Below are positions 22,946 through 30,948 of a stretch of DNA of 32,064 nucleotides, one piece after another. Both the position numbers and the translations under genes were made by a program. Numbering within the stretch: the stretch's first letter is position 1; each line of letters begins with the position of its first letter. The notes below the pieces were generated by a model that was not told the DNA's origin, did not search any database, and saw only the letters and a list, made by a program, of their open reading frames with translations. The stretch comes from Acidobacteriota bacterium (GTDB lineage Bacteria > Acidobacteriota > Terriglobia > Bryobacterales > Bryobacteraceae). The stretch is from positions 1 to 32,064 of the forward strand of contig JACRKW010000156.1 in the NCBI GenBank assembly GCA_016215215.1, read 5' to 3'.

Positions 22946-25900
22946 ATGCGCACACTGACCAGCATTCTCATCATGGCGCTTTCGCTCGCCGCCGAACAGC
23001 CCCAATCCGCGCCCGCCGCCGCCAAACCGGCTTGGTCTTCCCTGAAATACCGCTCCATCGGCCCCTGGCGCGGCGGCCGCGTCACTGCCGTCAGCGGCGT
23101 GCCCGGACAGCCCAACACCTTCTATTTCGGCGCCACCGGCGGCGGCGTATGGAAGTCCACTGACGCCGGTGATACGTGGATTCCCGTCTCCGACGCCTTC
23201 TTCAAGACCGGCTCGGTCGGCTCCATCGCAGTCGCCGATTCCAATCCCAACGTCGTCTACGCCGGCATGGGTGAGGGCTGTATCCGCGGCAATGTCTCCC
23301 ACGGCGACGGCGTCTATAGGTCCACCGACGCCGGCAAGACATGGACCCGCGCCGGCCTCGACAATACCCGCCACATCCCCCGCATCCGCATCCATCCCCG
23401 CGACCCCAATACCGCCTGGGCCGCCGTTCTCGGCCACATCTTTGGCCCACACGACGACCGCGGCGTCTATAAGACCACCGACGGCGGCAAGACCTGGCGC
23501 AAGCTCCTCTTCAAGTCCAATCGCGCCGGCGCCATCGACCTCGTCCTCGATCCATCCAACCCCGACATCCTCTACGCCGCCCTCTGGGACGTCAAGCGCA
23601 CCCCGTACAGCCTGGAATCCGGCGGCCCCGCCTCCGGCCTCTTCAAGTCCACCGACGGTGGAGAGACCTGGACCGACATCTCTGCCAGCCAGGGCCTCCC
23701 CAAGGGTCCGCTCGGCCGCATCGGTATCGCCGTCTCCCCCGTCAACCCTGAGCGTGTCTGGGCCCAGATCGAGGCTGCCGACGGCGGTCTTTACCGCTCC
23801 GACGACGCCGGCAAGACCTGGCGCCGCGTCAATGAGAATCGCAATCTACGCCAGCGCGCCTGGTACTACACCCACATCTTCGCCGACACCCAGAACGCGG
23901 ACCGTGTCTACGCCCTGAACGTCCAGTTCTGGCGCTCCGACGACGGCGGCGCCACCTTCAAGACTCTCGGCACGCCCCACGGCGACAACCACGACCTCTG
24001 GATCGACCCCAAGGACAACTCGCGCTTGATCGGCGGCGACGACGGCGGTGCGCACGTCTCCACCAATTCCGGCGCCAAGTGGACCGAGCAGGATCAGGCC
24101 ACCGCGCAGTTCTACCGCGTCGCCCTGGACACCGATTTCCCCTACAACATCTACGGCGCCCAGCAGGACAACTCCACCATCCGCATCGCCTCCCGAACCA
24201 CCACGTCCGGCATTACCGAGAAGGACTGGTGGGACGTCGGCGGCGGCGAGTCCGGCTGGATCGCCCCGCATCCGAAGAACTCCGGCATCACCTTCGCCGG
24301 CTCCTACGGCGGCTACCTCACCCGTTACGAGAAGCAGACCGGCCAGCTCCGTGCCGTCAACGTCTGGCCCGACAACCCCATGGGCTACGGCGCAGAGGGC
24401 ATGAAGTACCGCTTCCAGTGGAACTTTCCCATTCTCTTCTCGCCCCACGATCCGAACGTGCTCTACACCGGCGGCAACCGCCTCTTCAAGTCCACCAATG
24501 AGGGCCAGTCCTGGGAGCCCATCTCCCCCGACCTCACCCGCAACGACCCATCCCGGCTCGGCCCCTCCGGCGGCCCCATCACCAAGGACAACACCGGCGT
24601 CGAGTACTACTGCACCATCTTCACCGTCGCCGAAAGCCTGCTGGCAAAGGGCCTGATCTGGACCGGCTCCGACGACGGGCTGGTCTACGTCACGCGCGAC
24701 GGCGGGAAGTCCTGGACCAATGTCACCCCGTCGAAGTCCGACCTGCCCGAGTGGATCCAAGTCAACTCCATCGAGGCCTCGCCGCACGACCCAGCAAAGG
24801 CCTACTTTGCCGCGACCATGTACAAGTCCGATGACTTCAGGCCCTACCTCTTCCGCACGACCGACGGCGGCAAGTCCTGGAAGAAGATCGTGAACGGCAT
24901 CCCCGACGGGGCCTTCACTCGTGTCATCCGCGAGGACCCCAATGCCCGTGGCATCCTCTACGCCGGCACCGAGACCGGCATGTACGTTTCCTTCGACGAT
25001 GGCGACTCCTGGCAGTCCCTGCAACTCAACCTGCCCATCGTGCCCATCACCGACCTGGCCGTGCACAAGGGGATGAAGGAACTCGTCGTTGCCACCCAGG
25101 GCCGCTCCTTCTGGATCCTCGACGACATGACCGTGCTCCACAACTGGCAGGCTGCCGGCGATACGTTTTTCCCCGTCAAGGACGCCTGGCGTATGCCCGG
25201 CGGCCGGTTCCGCGGTCAGCCCGGCGCTGCCATAGGCGAGAATCCTCCCTCCGGAGTCGTTTTGAACGTTTGGCTGAAGGACAAGCCGTCCGGCGAAGCG
25301 ACGCTTGAAATCGTCGACCAATCCGGCAAAGTCATTCGCAAGTACTCCTCCAAGCGCGAAGCCGCTCCCCCCGGCGAAGCCGACGCCGAGCCGGAGGGCG
25401 GCCGCCGCCGGGGCGGGCCATCCCCCCGCCTTGATCTCAAGCAAGGGCTGAACACCCTAGCTTGGGATCTCCGCCACGAGGACGCCAAGAGCTTCCCCGG
25501 CCTCATCATGTGGGCCGGCTCCGTCACCGGCCCCAGGGCCGCTCCCGGACGCTACACCGCACGCCTCACCGCCGGCGAGAAGAAGCTGGAAGCATCCTTC
25601 GAAGTGAAAGCCGATCCCAGGCTCACCAGCGTGACGCTCGACGATCTCAAGAAGCAGGAAGCCCTCCTGCTCCAGATCCGCGACAAGCTCACCGAAACGC
25701 ACGAAGCGATTCTCAAGATCCGAGACATTCGCAAGCAGCTGGACGAGTGGGCTGGCCGCGACAAGAGCCTGGAGGCTCAGGCCAAGGAGCTCGGCAAGCG
25801 GCTCACTGCCGTCGAAGAGGAGCTCTACCAGACCAAGAACAGGTCCGGTCAGGATCCGCTGAACTACCCCATCAAGCTCAACAACAAGCTCGCCGCCCTG

Positions 25901-26092
25901 GCCGGCGTCGCCGGCAGCGCAGACTCCCGGCCCACCGATCAGAGCTACCAGCTCCACGAGGAGTTAACCTCGAAGATCAACGCCCAACTTCGCACCCTGG
26001 AGGGCCTGTTGAAGACCGACCTCGCCGCCTTCAACAAGCTCGTCCGTGACAAGAACATCCCCGCCATCCGGGACAGCCTGACCCGCCCGTGA
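22946..26092 (+). CDS. Exported beta-propeller protein with eleven Asp-box (BNR) repeats
   Basis: 1048 residues, signal peptide about 1-16, start ATG 22946 with GAGGAG at 22936-22941. Asp-box motifs (SxDxGxTW type) are at about residues 71, 126, 177, 235, 285, 331, 372, 516, 583, 638 and 682, implying one or two beta-propellers of the sialidase/sortilin (VPS10-like) type. Residues 770-890 form a beta domain with a charged low-complexity loop (about 803-826), and 895-1035 is helical coiled coil. Asp-boxes are structural, so 'glycosyl hydrolase' names often given to this family do not prove activity; I see no sialidase catalytic triad. A TACAAT at 22918-22923 is a possible -10. Confidence 0.88.
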   Translation: MRTLTSILIMALSLAAEQPQSAPAAAKPAWSSLKYRSIGPWRGGRVTAVSGVPGQPNTFYFGATGGGVWKSTDAGDTWIPVSDAFFKTGSVGSIAVADSNPNVVYAGMGEGCIRGNVSHGDGVYRSTDAGKTWTRAGLDNTRHIPRIRIHPRDPNTAWAAVLGHIFGPHDDRGVYKTTDGGKTWRKLLFKSNRAGAIDLVLDPSNPDILYAALWDVKRTPYSLESGGPASGLFKSTDGGETWTDISASQGLPKGPLGRIGIAVSPVNPERVWAQIEAADGGLYRSDDAGKTWRRVNENRNLRQRAWYYTHIFADTQNADRVYALNVQFWRSDDGGATFKTLGTPHGDNHDLWIDPKDNSRLIGGDDGGAHVSTNSGAKWTEQDQATAQFYRVALDTDFPYNIYGAQQDNSTIRIASRTTTSGITEKDWWDVGGGESGWIAPHPKNSGITFAGSYGGYLTRYEKQTGQLRAVNVWPDNPMGYGAEGMKYRFQWNFPILFSPHDPNVLYTGGNRLFKSTNEGQSWEPISPDLTRNDPSRLGPSGGPITKDNTGVEYYCTIFTVAESLLAKGLIWTGSDDGLVYVTRDGGKSWTNVTPSKSDLPEWIQVNSIEASPHDPAKAYFAATMYKSDDFRPYLFRTTDGGKSWKKIVNGIPDGAFTRVIREDPNARGILYAGTETGMYVSFDDGDSWQSLQLNLPIVPITDLAVHKGMKELVVATQGRSFWILDDMTVLHNWQAAGDTFFPVKDAWRMPGGRFRGQPGAAIGENPPSGVVLNVWLKDKPSGEATLEIVDQSGKVIRKYSSKREAAPPGEADAEPEGGRRRGGPSPRLDLKQGLNTLAWDLRHEDAKSFPGLIMWAGSVTGPRAAPGRYTARLTAGEKKLEASFEVKADPRLTSVTLDDLKKQEALLLQIRDKLTETHEAILKIRDIRKQLDEWAGRDKSLEAQAKELGKRLTAVEEELYQTKNRSGQDPLNYPIKLNNKLAALAGVAGSADSRPTDQSYQLHEELTSKINAQLRTLEGLLKTDLAAFNKLVRDKNIPAIRDSLTRP

Positions 26093-26159
26093 GGCACGTT
26101 CCAACGCGCAGGATCGCCGCCCGGGTTGCATGTCGGGCTAGCGGGCGTATCTTCGTCCT

Positions 26160-26201
26160 TTGTTTTCAACAACCACCCTCCCCGCCCCCCCACGCTACAA
26201 T
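26160..26201 (+). promoter_or_regulatory. Candidate fabI promoter region with small inverted repeat
   Basis: TACAAT at 26196-26201 is a good -10 candidate only 9 bp before the fabI ATG, so the transcript would be nearly leaderless. A small inverted repeat TTGTT-TTC-AACAA (26160-26172) lies upstream, where a regulator could bind. No -35 hexamer is evident at standard spacing. Confidence 0.3.
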
Positions 26202-26210
26202 AGAGAATCC

Positions 26211-26981
26211 ATGTCCCAGTTGCTCAAAGACAAGACCGCGCTCGTGCTCGGTCTGGCCAATCGCTGGTCTCTGGCCTATTCCATCGCCCGCGCCTTCCGC
26301 CGCGAAGGCGCCCAACTCATCCTTACCTACCAGGGCGAGCGCCAGAAGGACACCGTCGAAGAACTCGCACGCGAGCTCACCGCCTCCCGCCTCATCTCCT
26401 GCGACGTCACCCAGGAGCACGACATCCAGCACCTCTCCGAAATCCTCCGCGGCGAGGGCGACAAGCTCGACGCAGTCGTCCATTCCATCGCCTTCGCCAA
26501 CAAGGAAGATCTTGCCCGCCCCTTTTACGAAACCTCGCGCGAGGGCTTCCTGCTCGCCCAGGAGGTCTCCTGTTACTCCCTGGTCGCCGTCGCCCGTGCT
26601 GTCGCCCCCGTCATGACCGAGGGCGGCGCCATCATGACCCTCTCCTACCTCGGCAGCCAGCGCGTCATGACCAACTACAACGTCATGGGCGTCGCCAAGG
26701 CCGCCCTCGAAGCCTCGGTCCGCTACCTCGCCTCTGAGTTGGGTTCACAGAACATCCGCGTCAACGCCATCTCCGCTGGCCCCGTCAAGACCGCCTCAGC
26801 CCGAGGCATCAAGGATTTCTCCAAGATCCTCGACCGCGTCACTGAAACCGCCCCCCTGCGCCGGCCCACGGATCCGGAAGAAGTCGCCGACTCTGCCGTC
26901 TTCCTCGCCTCCCACCTCGGCCGCGGCGTCACTGGCAACATCCTCTACGTGGACTCCGGCTACCAGATCATGGGCTTCTGA
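26211..26981 (+). CDS. fabI: Enoyl-ACP reductase (FabI type)
   Basis: 256-residue short-chain dehydrogenase that reduces trans-2-enoyl-ACP with NAD(P)H in the last step of each fatty-acid elongation cycle. N-terminal nucleotide-binding LVLGLANRWSLAYSIA is followed by HSIAFANKEDL, the active-site tyrosines Tyr146 (SYLGSQ) and Tyr156, and Lys163 in YNVMGVAK: the FabI Y-x6-K spacing rather than the classical SDR Y-x3-K. ISAGPVKTASARGI and SGYQIMGF close the fold. The start ATG 26211 is chosen because homologous sequence begins there; the open frame back to 26160 is unconvincing. Confidence 0.96.
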   Translation: MSQLLKDKTALVLGLANRWSLAYSIARAFRREGAQLILTYQGERQKDTVEELARELTASRLISCDVTQEHDIQHLSEILRGEGDKLDAVVHSIAFANKEDLARPFYETSREGFLLAQEVSCYSLVAVARAVAPVMTEGGAIMTLSYLGSQRVMTNYNVMGVAKAALEASVRYLASELGSQNIRVNAISAGPVKTASARGIKDFSKILDRVTETAPLRRPTDPEEVADSAVFLASHLGRGVTGNILYVDSGYQIMGF

Positions 26982-26997
26982 CCGCCCCGCGACCCCC

Positions 26998-27381
26998 TCA
27001 GCCGAACAGACCCTTCAGCAGGTCCATCCCCTGCCCTAGCGCGCCTTCGTCGATCGATCCGCCCGGTGTCAGTTTGTCCACCACCTGCGGCAACAGGCTC
27101 GCCAGTTGCCCGCCGGCCTCGCCCTGGCTCATCCCCAGCTGCTGCGCGATGTTCGCCAGCGGTCCGTCGCCCAGCACCGAGGCGATCTGGCCGGCCGAGA
27201 TGGGCAGATTCGCGCCGGTTCCCACCCAGGAGGCCGCAACTTCACCCAGGCCCTTCTCCTGGAAGGCGCTGACCAGGCCGGAGATCCCCCCCGGATACTT
27301 CTGGACCAATTCCAGCACCGCCCCAATCGGGCTGTCGCCGCCGCCCATCAGGCCGCCGGCCAGGTTGTCAAGTAGGGACAT
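26998..27381 (-). CDS. YidB-like protein (DUF937)
   Basis: 127 residues from ATG 27381 with GAGGAG 11 bases upstream; the frame is open to 27417. It matches the YidB/DUF937 pattern: MSLLDNLAGGLMGG, a helical bundle with WVGTGANLPIS, VLGDGPLANIAQQLGMS and a C-terminal LLPQVVDKLTPGG ... DLLKGLFG. The family is widespread, small, Gly-rich and of unknown function. It is convergent with fabI (16-bp gap) and lies downstream of the TonB receptor, separated from it by a strong hairpin. Confidence 0.85.
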   Translation of the reverse strand: MSLLDNLAGGLMGGGDSPIGAVLELVQKYPGGISGLVSAFQEKGLGEVAASWVGTGANLPISAGQIASVLGDGPLANIAQQLGMSQGEAGGQLASLLPQVVDKLTPGGSIDEGALGQGMDLLKGLFG

Positions 27382-27468
27382 GTATGTGAGTGCTCCTCGA
27401 TCGATCACCGGCTGCAAGTGCGAGTCGACACGGCAGCCGTATGAACCGATTTTAGCGCTCGAAACGGA

Positions 27469-27501
27469 ACGCCCCGGATCCGCGCAAGCGGTCCGGGGCG
27501 T
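27469..27501 (-). terminator. Strong hairpin downstream of the TonB receptor gene
   Basis: ACGCCCCGGA (27469-27478) pairs perfectly with TCCGGGGCGT (27492-27501), and inside it CCGC (27480-27483) pairs with GCGG (27488-27491) around a GCAA loop, with a single bulged T at 27479. That is 14 GC-rich base pairs, 22 bp past the receptor stop on the minus strand. The downstream tail on that strand has only TTT, so the signal is terminator-like rather than a textbook Rho-independent terminator. Confidence 0.6.
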
Positions 27502-27523
27502 CTCTCTCCTCCAACTCAGACGG

Positions 27524-30500
27524 CTACCACATCACCTTGCCGCCGATTTGCAGGTAACGCGGCGCGCCGATATCGTTGATCTGCCCGAACGCCGAGCTAC
27601 CCAACTGCGTGTTGAAGCCGCCCAGGTTCAGGTGATTGAGCGCGTTGAAGGCCTCCAGCCGGAGTTGCACCTTCACCCGCTCCACCACGCGGATGTCCTT
27701 CAATGCGAAGGCGCTCAGGTCGATAGACCCCGGCCCGCGGATCACCCACTTGCCGGAGTTGCCGTACGTCCAGTCCTTCGGCCGCGCGAAGGCCGCCGTG
27801 TTGAAGTACTTGAACAGAGAGCGCTTGTCTGGTTCGATGTACCAGTCGCCCACCACGTCGGGCCGCGTAGCGATCTGCCGTGCCACCGCCGTCAGGCTCG
27901 GCATGAACAGGCGTCCGCTGGTGATAGTCCAGACGCCGGAGACGCTCCAGCCGCCCAGCACACGCCCGAGAAGCCCCTGCTGGTTCTTGTACCAGGGCAA
28001 TTCGTACGTGTGGCTCAGCACCATGTAGTGCCGCCGGCTCTCTTCCAGCTCAGAGCGCTCCGCCCGGATGTTCAGCGGGTTCTGGAAGCCGCCAGCAACC
28101 CCCTCGTTGCCGTAACCGATGATCTTGCCCAGCGTGTAAGACAGCGCGTAGGTCAGGTTTCCCGTGCGCCGCCGCACCGCCATCTGCATCGAGTTGTAGC
28201 TCGACGTCGAGGCCGGCTCCACCAGGCTGATCCCTCCCAGGCCGCGGTAGGGGTAGAATCGCCGCAGATCCACGCCCTGGTTGGCTGCTTGCACTTCGGG
28301 AGGTATGTTGTTGATCGACCGCGCCTGTGCCAGGTGACGTCCGCCATTGCCGACATAGCTCACGTCGAGCTGCGTCCTGTACGGCAACAGGGCCTGAACG
28401 CCGAAGCTGTAGTTGTAGACCGTCGGCATCGCGTAGTCGTACGGCAGCGAACCGGCGCCGATCGGGAACCGGGTCGTGTTCGGAATCCCGCTCGCCGGGT
28501 TGTCGGCAAAGCCGTTGGAGATGCTCGTCGACGACACCAACGGCTCGCGCGCCCCCAGGTACCAGCCCGAGTTGACGATGCTCGTCACACCATGGAAGAC
28601 GCCCGTGCCGGCGCGTATCGCCAGCTTGCCATCCCCGAACACATCCCAGGCCAGGCTGAGCCGCGGCTGGAAGTTATTCTTGCGCAGCGGATTGAAGCCC
28701 CGCGGCAGGCCGCGGAACATCGCCGTCACCGCCGGATCGCTCACTTGCGGCACACGTCCTTTGGCCGAATCCGGCCAGCCCGAACCCGGCAGCACCAGCC
28801 CGTTGTAAACGTCGCCCGTGCCCGGCACAATCGAGCCATTCGCCGCCACCTGGGGAGCCTTCGCCGGATCCCAGTACTGCGCCATGAACGCCACCAGGTT
28901 GTTGTCGCGCGCATACCACGGCGCGATGAACGACCACCGCAGCCCGTACTCCAGCGAGAACCGCCGGTTCATTCTCCAGCTATCCTGCACGTAAAACTCG
29001 CGCGCGAATGATTTGTAGATCGTCTGCACCGGCGAGCTTGATTCGCTGTAACCGTCGAAATTGCCCAACAGCGCGTTCGCCCACGGATTGCGGGAGTTCT
29101 TCGGATTCGCCGCCGAGCTGCCGAACGAAAACGACCCGTTGTCGGTCGCCTGGTTCAGCTCGTTCATGTTCATCCATTCCCAGTACAGGCCCGCCTTCAA
29201 GGTGTGCGACCCCATGATCTTGCTGAAGTTCTCGCGCACAATGAACGTGGGCGTCCGCGCATAGCTCGGATGGCCCGACCCGCTGAAGCCCGTATAGCCG
29301 CTGATCCCGATGTTCGGAATGCGGTCCATCCGGTTCCCGGGGAACACCTCGGGGAACGTGAAGCCCCAGGTCGAGCGCTTCATCCCGTCGCCCAGCAGCC
29401 GGAAGTCCTCGCGGTAGTCCGAGTAGCCGTAGCTCAACTCATTGATCGTCGTCGGATTGATCACCGTGTTCAGCGTCAGGACGTAGTTGTTGCCCTTACG
29501 GTCGCGATAGGCCTCAAACAACGGGATGTTGTTCCCTGTGTTGTCGAACACCGAGGTGAACTCCTGTCGCCCCGGCAGCGCCCGGAAACCCAGTTGCCAG
29601 TTCGGCTTGATGTTGTAGTCCAGCCTGTAGATGATGTCGTTGCTCGTAGTCGGCTGGCCCCGGAAAGCATAGTAGTTGCCCCCCGGCCCAGGGTAGTTCG
29701 GGTCGGGATACATCTTCTGCAACGACTTGCCGATGTTGCTGATCCGCGATGCCGGAATGATGTTGTTCGGGAACGGCAGCCCCGTGTCCGGATCGATAGG
29801 CTTGATCGCGCTGGCGCTGAAATCGCCTCCGCGCTCCAGCACCGTCGGCACCACCGACATCTTCTGGTTGCTGCCCGAGTTGCGGCGCGCTTCCAGTCCG
29901 GCGAAGAAGAACAGTTTGTTCTTCTCCGTGTTCCACTTGCCCGGAATATAAACCGGCCCGCCGACAGTGAATCCGAAGTTGTGATACCGGATCCTCGGCT
30001 TGGCCGCGCAGCCCACCACGTACGGGCACGCTGCCATCGTCTCGGCAAAGAAGAATTCGTAACCGGATGCGTGATAGTCCTGCGTCCCGCGCCGCGTCGT
30101 GAAGTTGATCTGCGCTCCCGTCGAACGGCCGAACTCCGGCGCGTAATGGGTCGTCTGCACCTTCACTTCTTCAATGAAGTCCACGCCCATGATGCTGTTC
30201 TGCTGCACCCCATCGCGGTTTCTCCCGTTGTTGATGCCGTCCACCGCGATAAAGTTCATGTCCTTCCGCTGCCCGTTGATCTGCAGGCCGCCCATCGAGT
30301 AACTGCCCCCGCGGAAATCCGTCATGAAGTTGCCGTACCGCGAAACCACGCCCGGCATAATGCCCAGCATGTAAAACGGATTCCGGCCCGGCAACGCGAA
30401 GTTCTGCAACTGCTGTTGCGTGATCATGCGCGTCACTTCGCCGTTCGTCGTCTCCACCATCGGGGCGTCCGTCGTCACCTCCACCTTCTCCGTCAACTGC

Positions 30501-30817
30501 CCCACTTCCAGTTGCAGCTTCAGCGACAGCGACGCATCGGCGTCCAGCCGCACCGCGGTTCTCGTCAGCGTCTTGAAGCCCGCCGCCTCCACCTTGATGT
30601 CGTAATTGCCGAACGGCAGCGTCACCACCGTGAAGTAGCCGTTGTCGTTGCTCGCCACCTCGCGCGTCAGACCGATGGCCGCCGCCGTGACGGTCACCTT
30701 CGCCCCGGGCACCACGGCCCCTGTGGCGTCCACGATTTCACCCGAGATCGTTCCGCGGCTCTGTCCCAGTAGCGATGCCGCCAACAGAGTCAGCAACACT
30801 GTCAGTCGTAGTTTCAT
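27524..30817 (-). CDS. Oar-like TonB-dependent receptor with carboxypeptidase-regulatory-like N-terminus
   Basis: 1097 residues from ATG 30817, which has GGGAGGGAG just upstream and begins a clear signal peptide (about 1-19); the open frame to 30928 lacks one. Residues 20-105 form a carboxypeptidase-regulatory-like beta domain (GTISGEIVDATGAVVPGAKV ... PFGNYDIKVEAAGFK), 115-230 a plug (FIAVDGINNGRNRDGVQQN, FIEEVKVQTTHYAPEFGRS), and the rest an outer-membrane beta-barrel ending in an aromatic residue (GGKVMW). No distinct TonB box is seen. Such receptors are expanded in Acidobacteriota; the substrate is unknown, perhaps an oligosaccharide given the divergent GH127 gene. Confidence 0.93.
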   Translation of the reverse strand: MKLRLTVLLTLLAASLLGQSRGTISGEIVDATGAVVPGAKVTVTAAAIGLTREVASNDNGYFTVVTLPFGNYDIKVEAAGFKTLTRTAVRLDADASLSLKLQLEVGQLTEKVEVTTDAPMVETTNGEVTRMITQQQLQNFALPGRNPFYMLGIMPGVVSRYGNFMTDFRGGSYSMGGLQINGQRKDMNFIAVDGINNGRNRDGVQQNSIMGVDFIEEVKVQTTHYAPEFGRSTGAQINFTTRRGTQDYHASGYEFFFAETMAACPYVVGCAAKPRIRYHNFGFTVGGPVYIPGKWNTEKNKLFFFAGLEARRNSGSNQKMSVVPTVLERGGDFSASAIKPIDPDTGLPFPNNIIPASRISNIGKSLQKMYPDPNYPGPGGNYYAFRGQPTTSNDIIYRLDYNIKPNWQLGFRALPGRQEFTSVFDNTGNNIPLFEAYRDRKGNNYVLTLNTVINPTTINELSYGYSDYREDFRLLGDGMKRSTWGFTFPEVFPGNRMDRIPNIGISGYTGFSGSGHPSYARTPTFIVRENFSKIMGSHTLKAGLYWEWMNMNELNQATDNGSFSFGSSAANPKNSRNPWANALLGNFDGYSESSSPVQTIYKSFAREFYVQDSWRMNRRFSLEYGLRWSFIAPWYARDNNLVAFMAQYWDPAKAPQVAANGSIVPGTGDVYNGLVLPGSGWPDSAKGRVPQVSDPAVTAMFRGLPRGFNPLRKNNFQPRLSLAWDVFGDGKLAIRAGTGVFHGVTSIVNSGWYLGAREPLVSSTSISNGFADNPASGIPNTTRFPIGAGSLPYDYAMPTVYNYSFGVQALLPYRTQLDVSYVGNGGRHLAQARSINNIPPEVQAANQGVDLRRFYPYRGLGGISLVEPASTSSYNSMQMAVRRRTGNLTYALSYTLGKIIGYGNEGVAGGFQNPLNIRAERSELEESRRHYMVLSHTYELPWYKNQQGLLGRVLGGWSVSGVWTITSGRLFMPSLTAVARQIATRPDVVGDWYIEPDKRSLFKYFNTAAFARPKDWTYGNSGKWVIRGPGSIDLSAFALKDIRVVERVKVQLRLEAFNALNHLNLGGFNTQLGSSAFGQINDIGAPRYLQIGGKVMW

Positions 30818-30842
30818 AGATCTCCCTCCCACATTCGATAGG

Positions 30843-30871
30843 AGTGTAGCATCAAAACCGGTCCGTGGGAA
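30843..30871 (-). promoter_or_regulatory. Candidate sigma-70 promoter for the TonB receptor
   Basis: On the minus strand TTCCCA (30866-30871, four of six matches to TTGACA) and TACACT (30843-30848) are separated by 17 bp, placing transcription start about 20 bp before the ATG at 30817 and leaving room for the GGGAGGGAG site. Confidence 0.45.
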
Positions 30872-30948
30872 CAGGAAACGAAACGATGTGCCGTTTTTTG
30901 ACATTCGCTCACCGGCCATCGTCCCCACCCTTCTGGTACAACTGCTTC

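Noticed and set aside
23100-25020. Repeated DNA resembling tandem repeats in the Asp-box gene
   Set aside because: The similarity is short and reflects conserved Asp-box codons at irregular distances, not a tandem array or CRISPR.
23846-25444. 532-residue minus-strand open frame inside the Asp-box gene
   Set aside because: Gly/Val/Asp-rich shadow of a repetitive GC-rich gene, with no domain or start signal.
26480-26500. Ala at the FabI site linked to triclosan sensitivity (Gly93 in E. coli)
   Set aside because: Ala is the normal residue in other FabI proteins such as that of S. aureus, so it does not indicate resistance.
27074-29011. 645-residue plus-strand open frame across YidB and the receptor's 3' half
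   Set aside because: It spans two real minus-strand genes and the hairpin between them, and its composition (Arg, Pro, His) is typical of a shadow frame.
29204-30772. 522-residue open frame opposite the TonB receptor
   Set aside because: It is antisense to a well-supported gene, is Arg/His/Pro-rich with no recognisable domain, and is the expected shadow of high-GC codon usage.
30898-30903. Perfect TTGACA upstream of the GH127 gene as a promoter
   Set aside because: The best -10 candidate (TACAAC, 30937-30942) is 33 bp away, far beyond the 16-19 bp needed.
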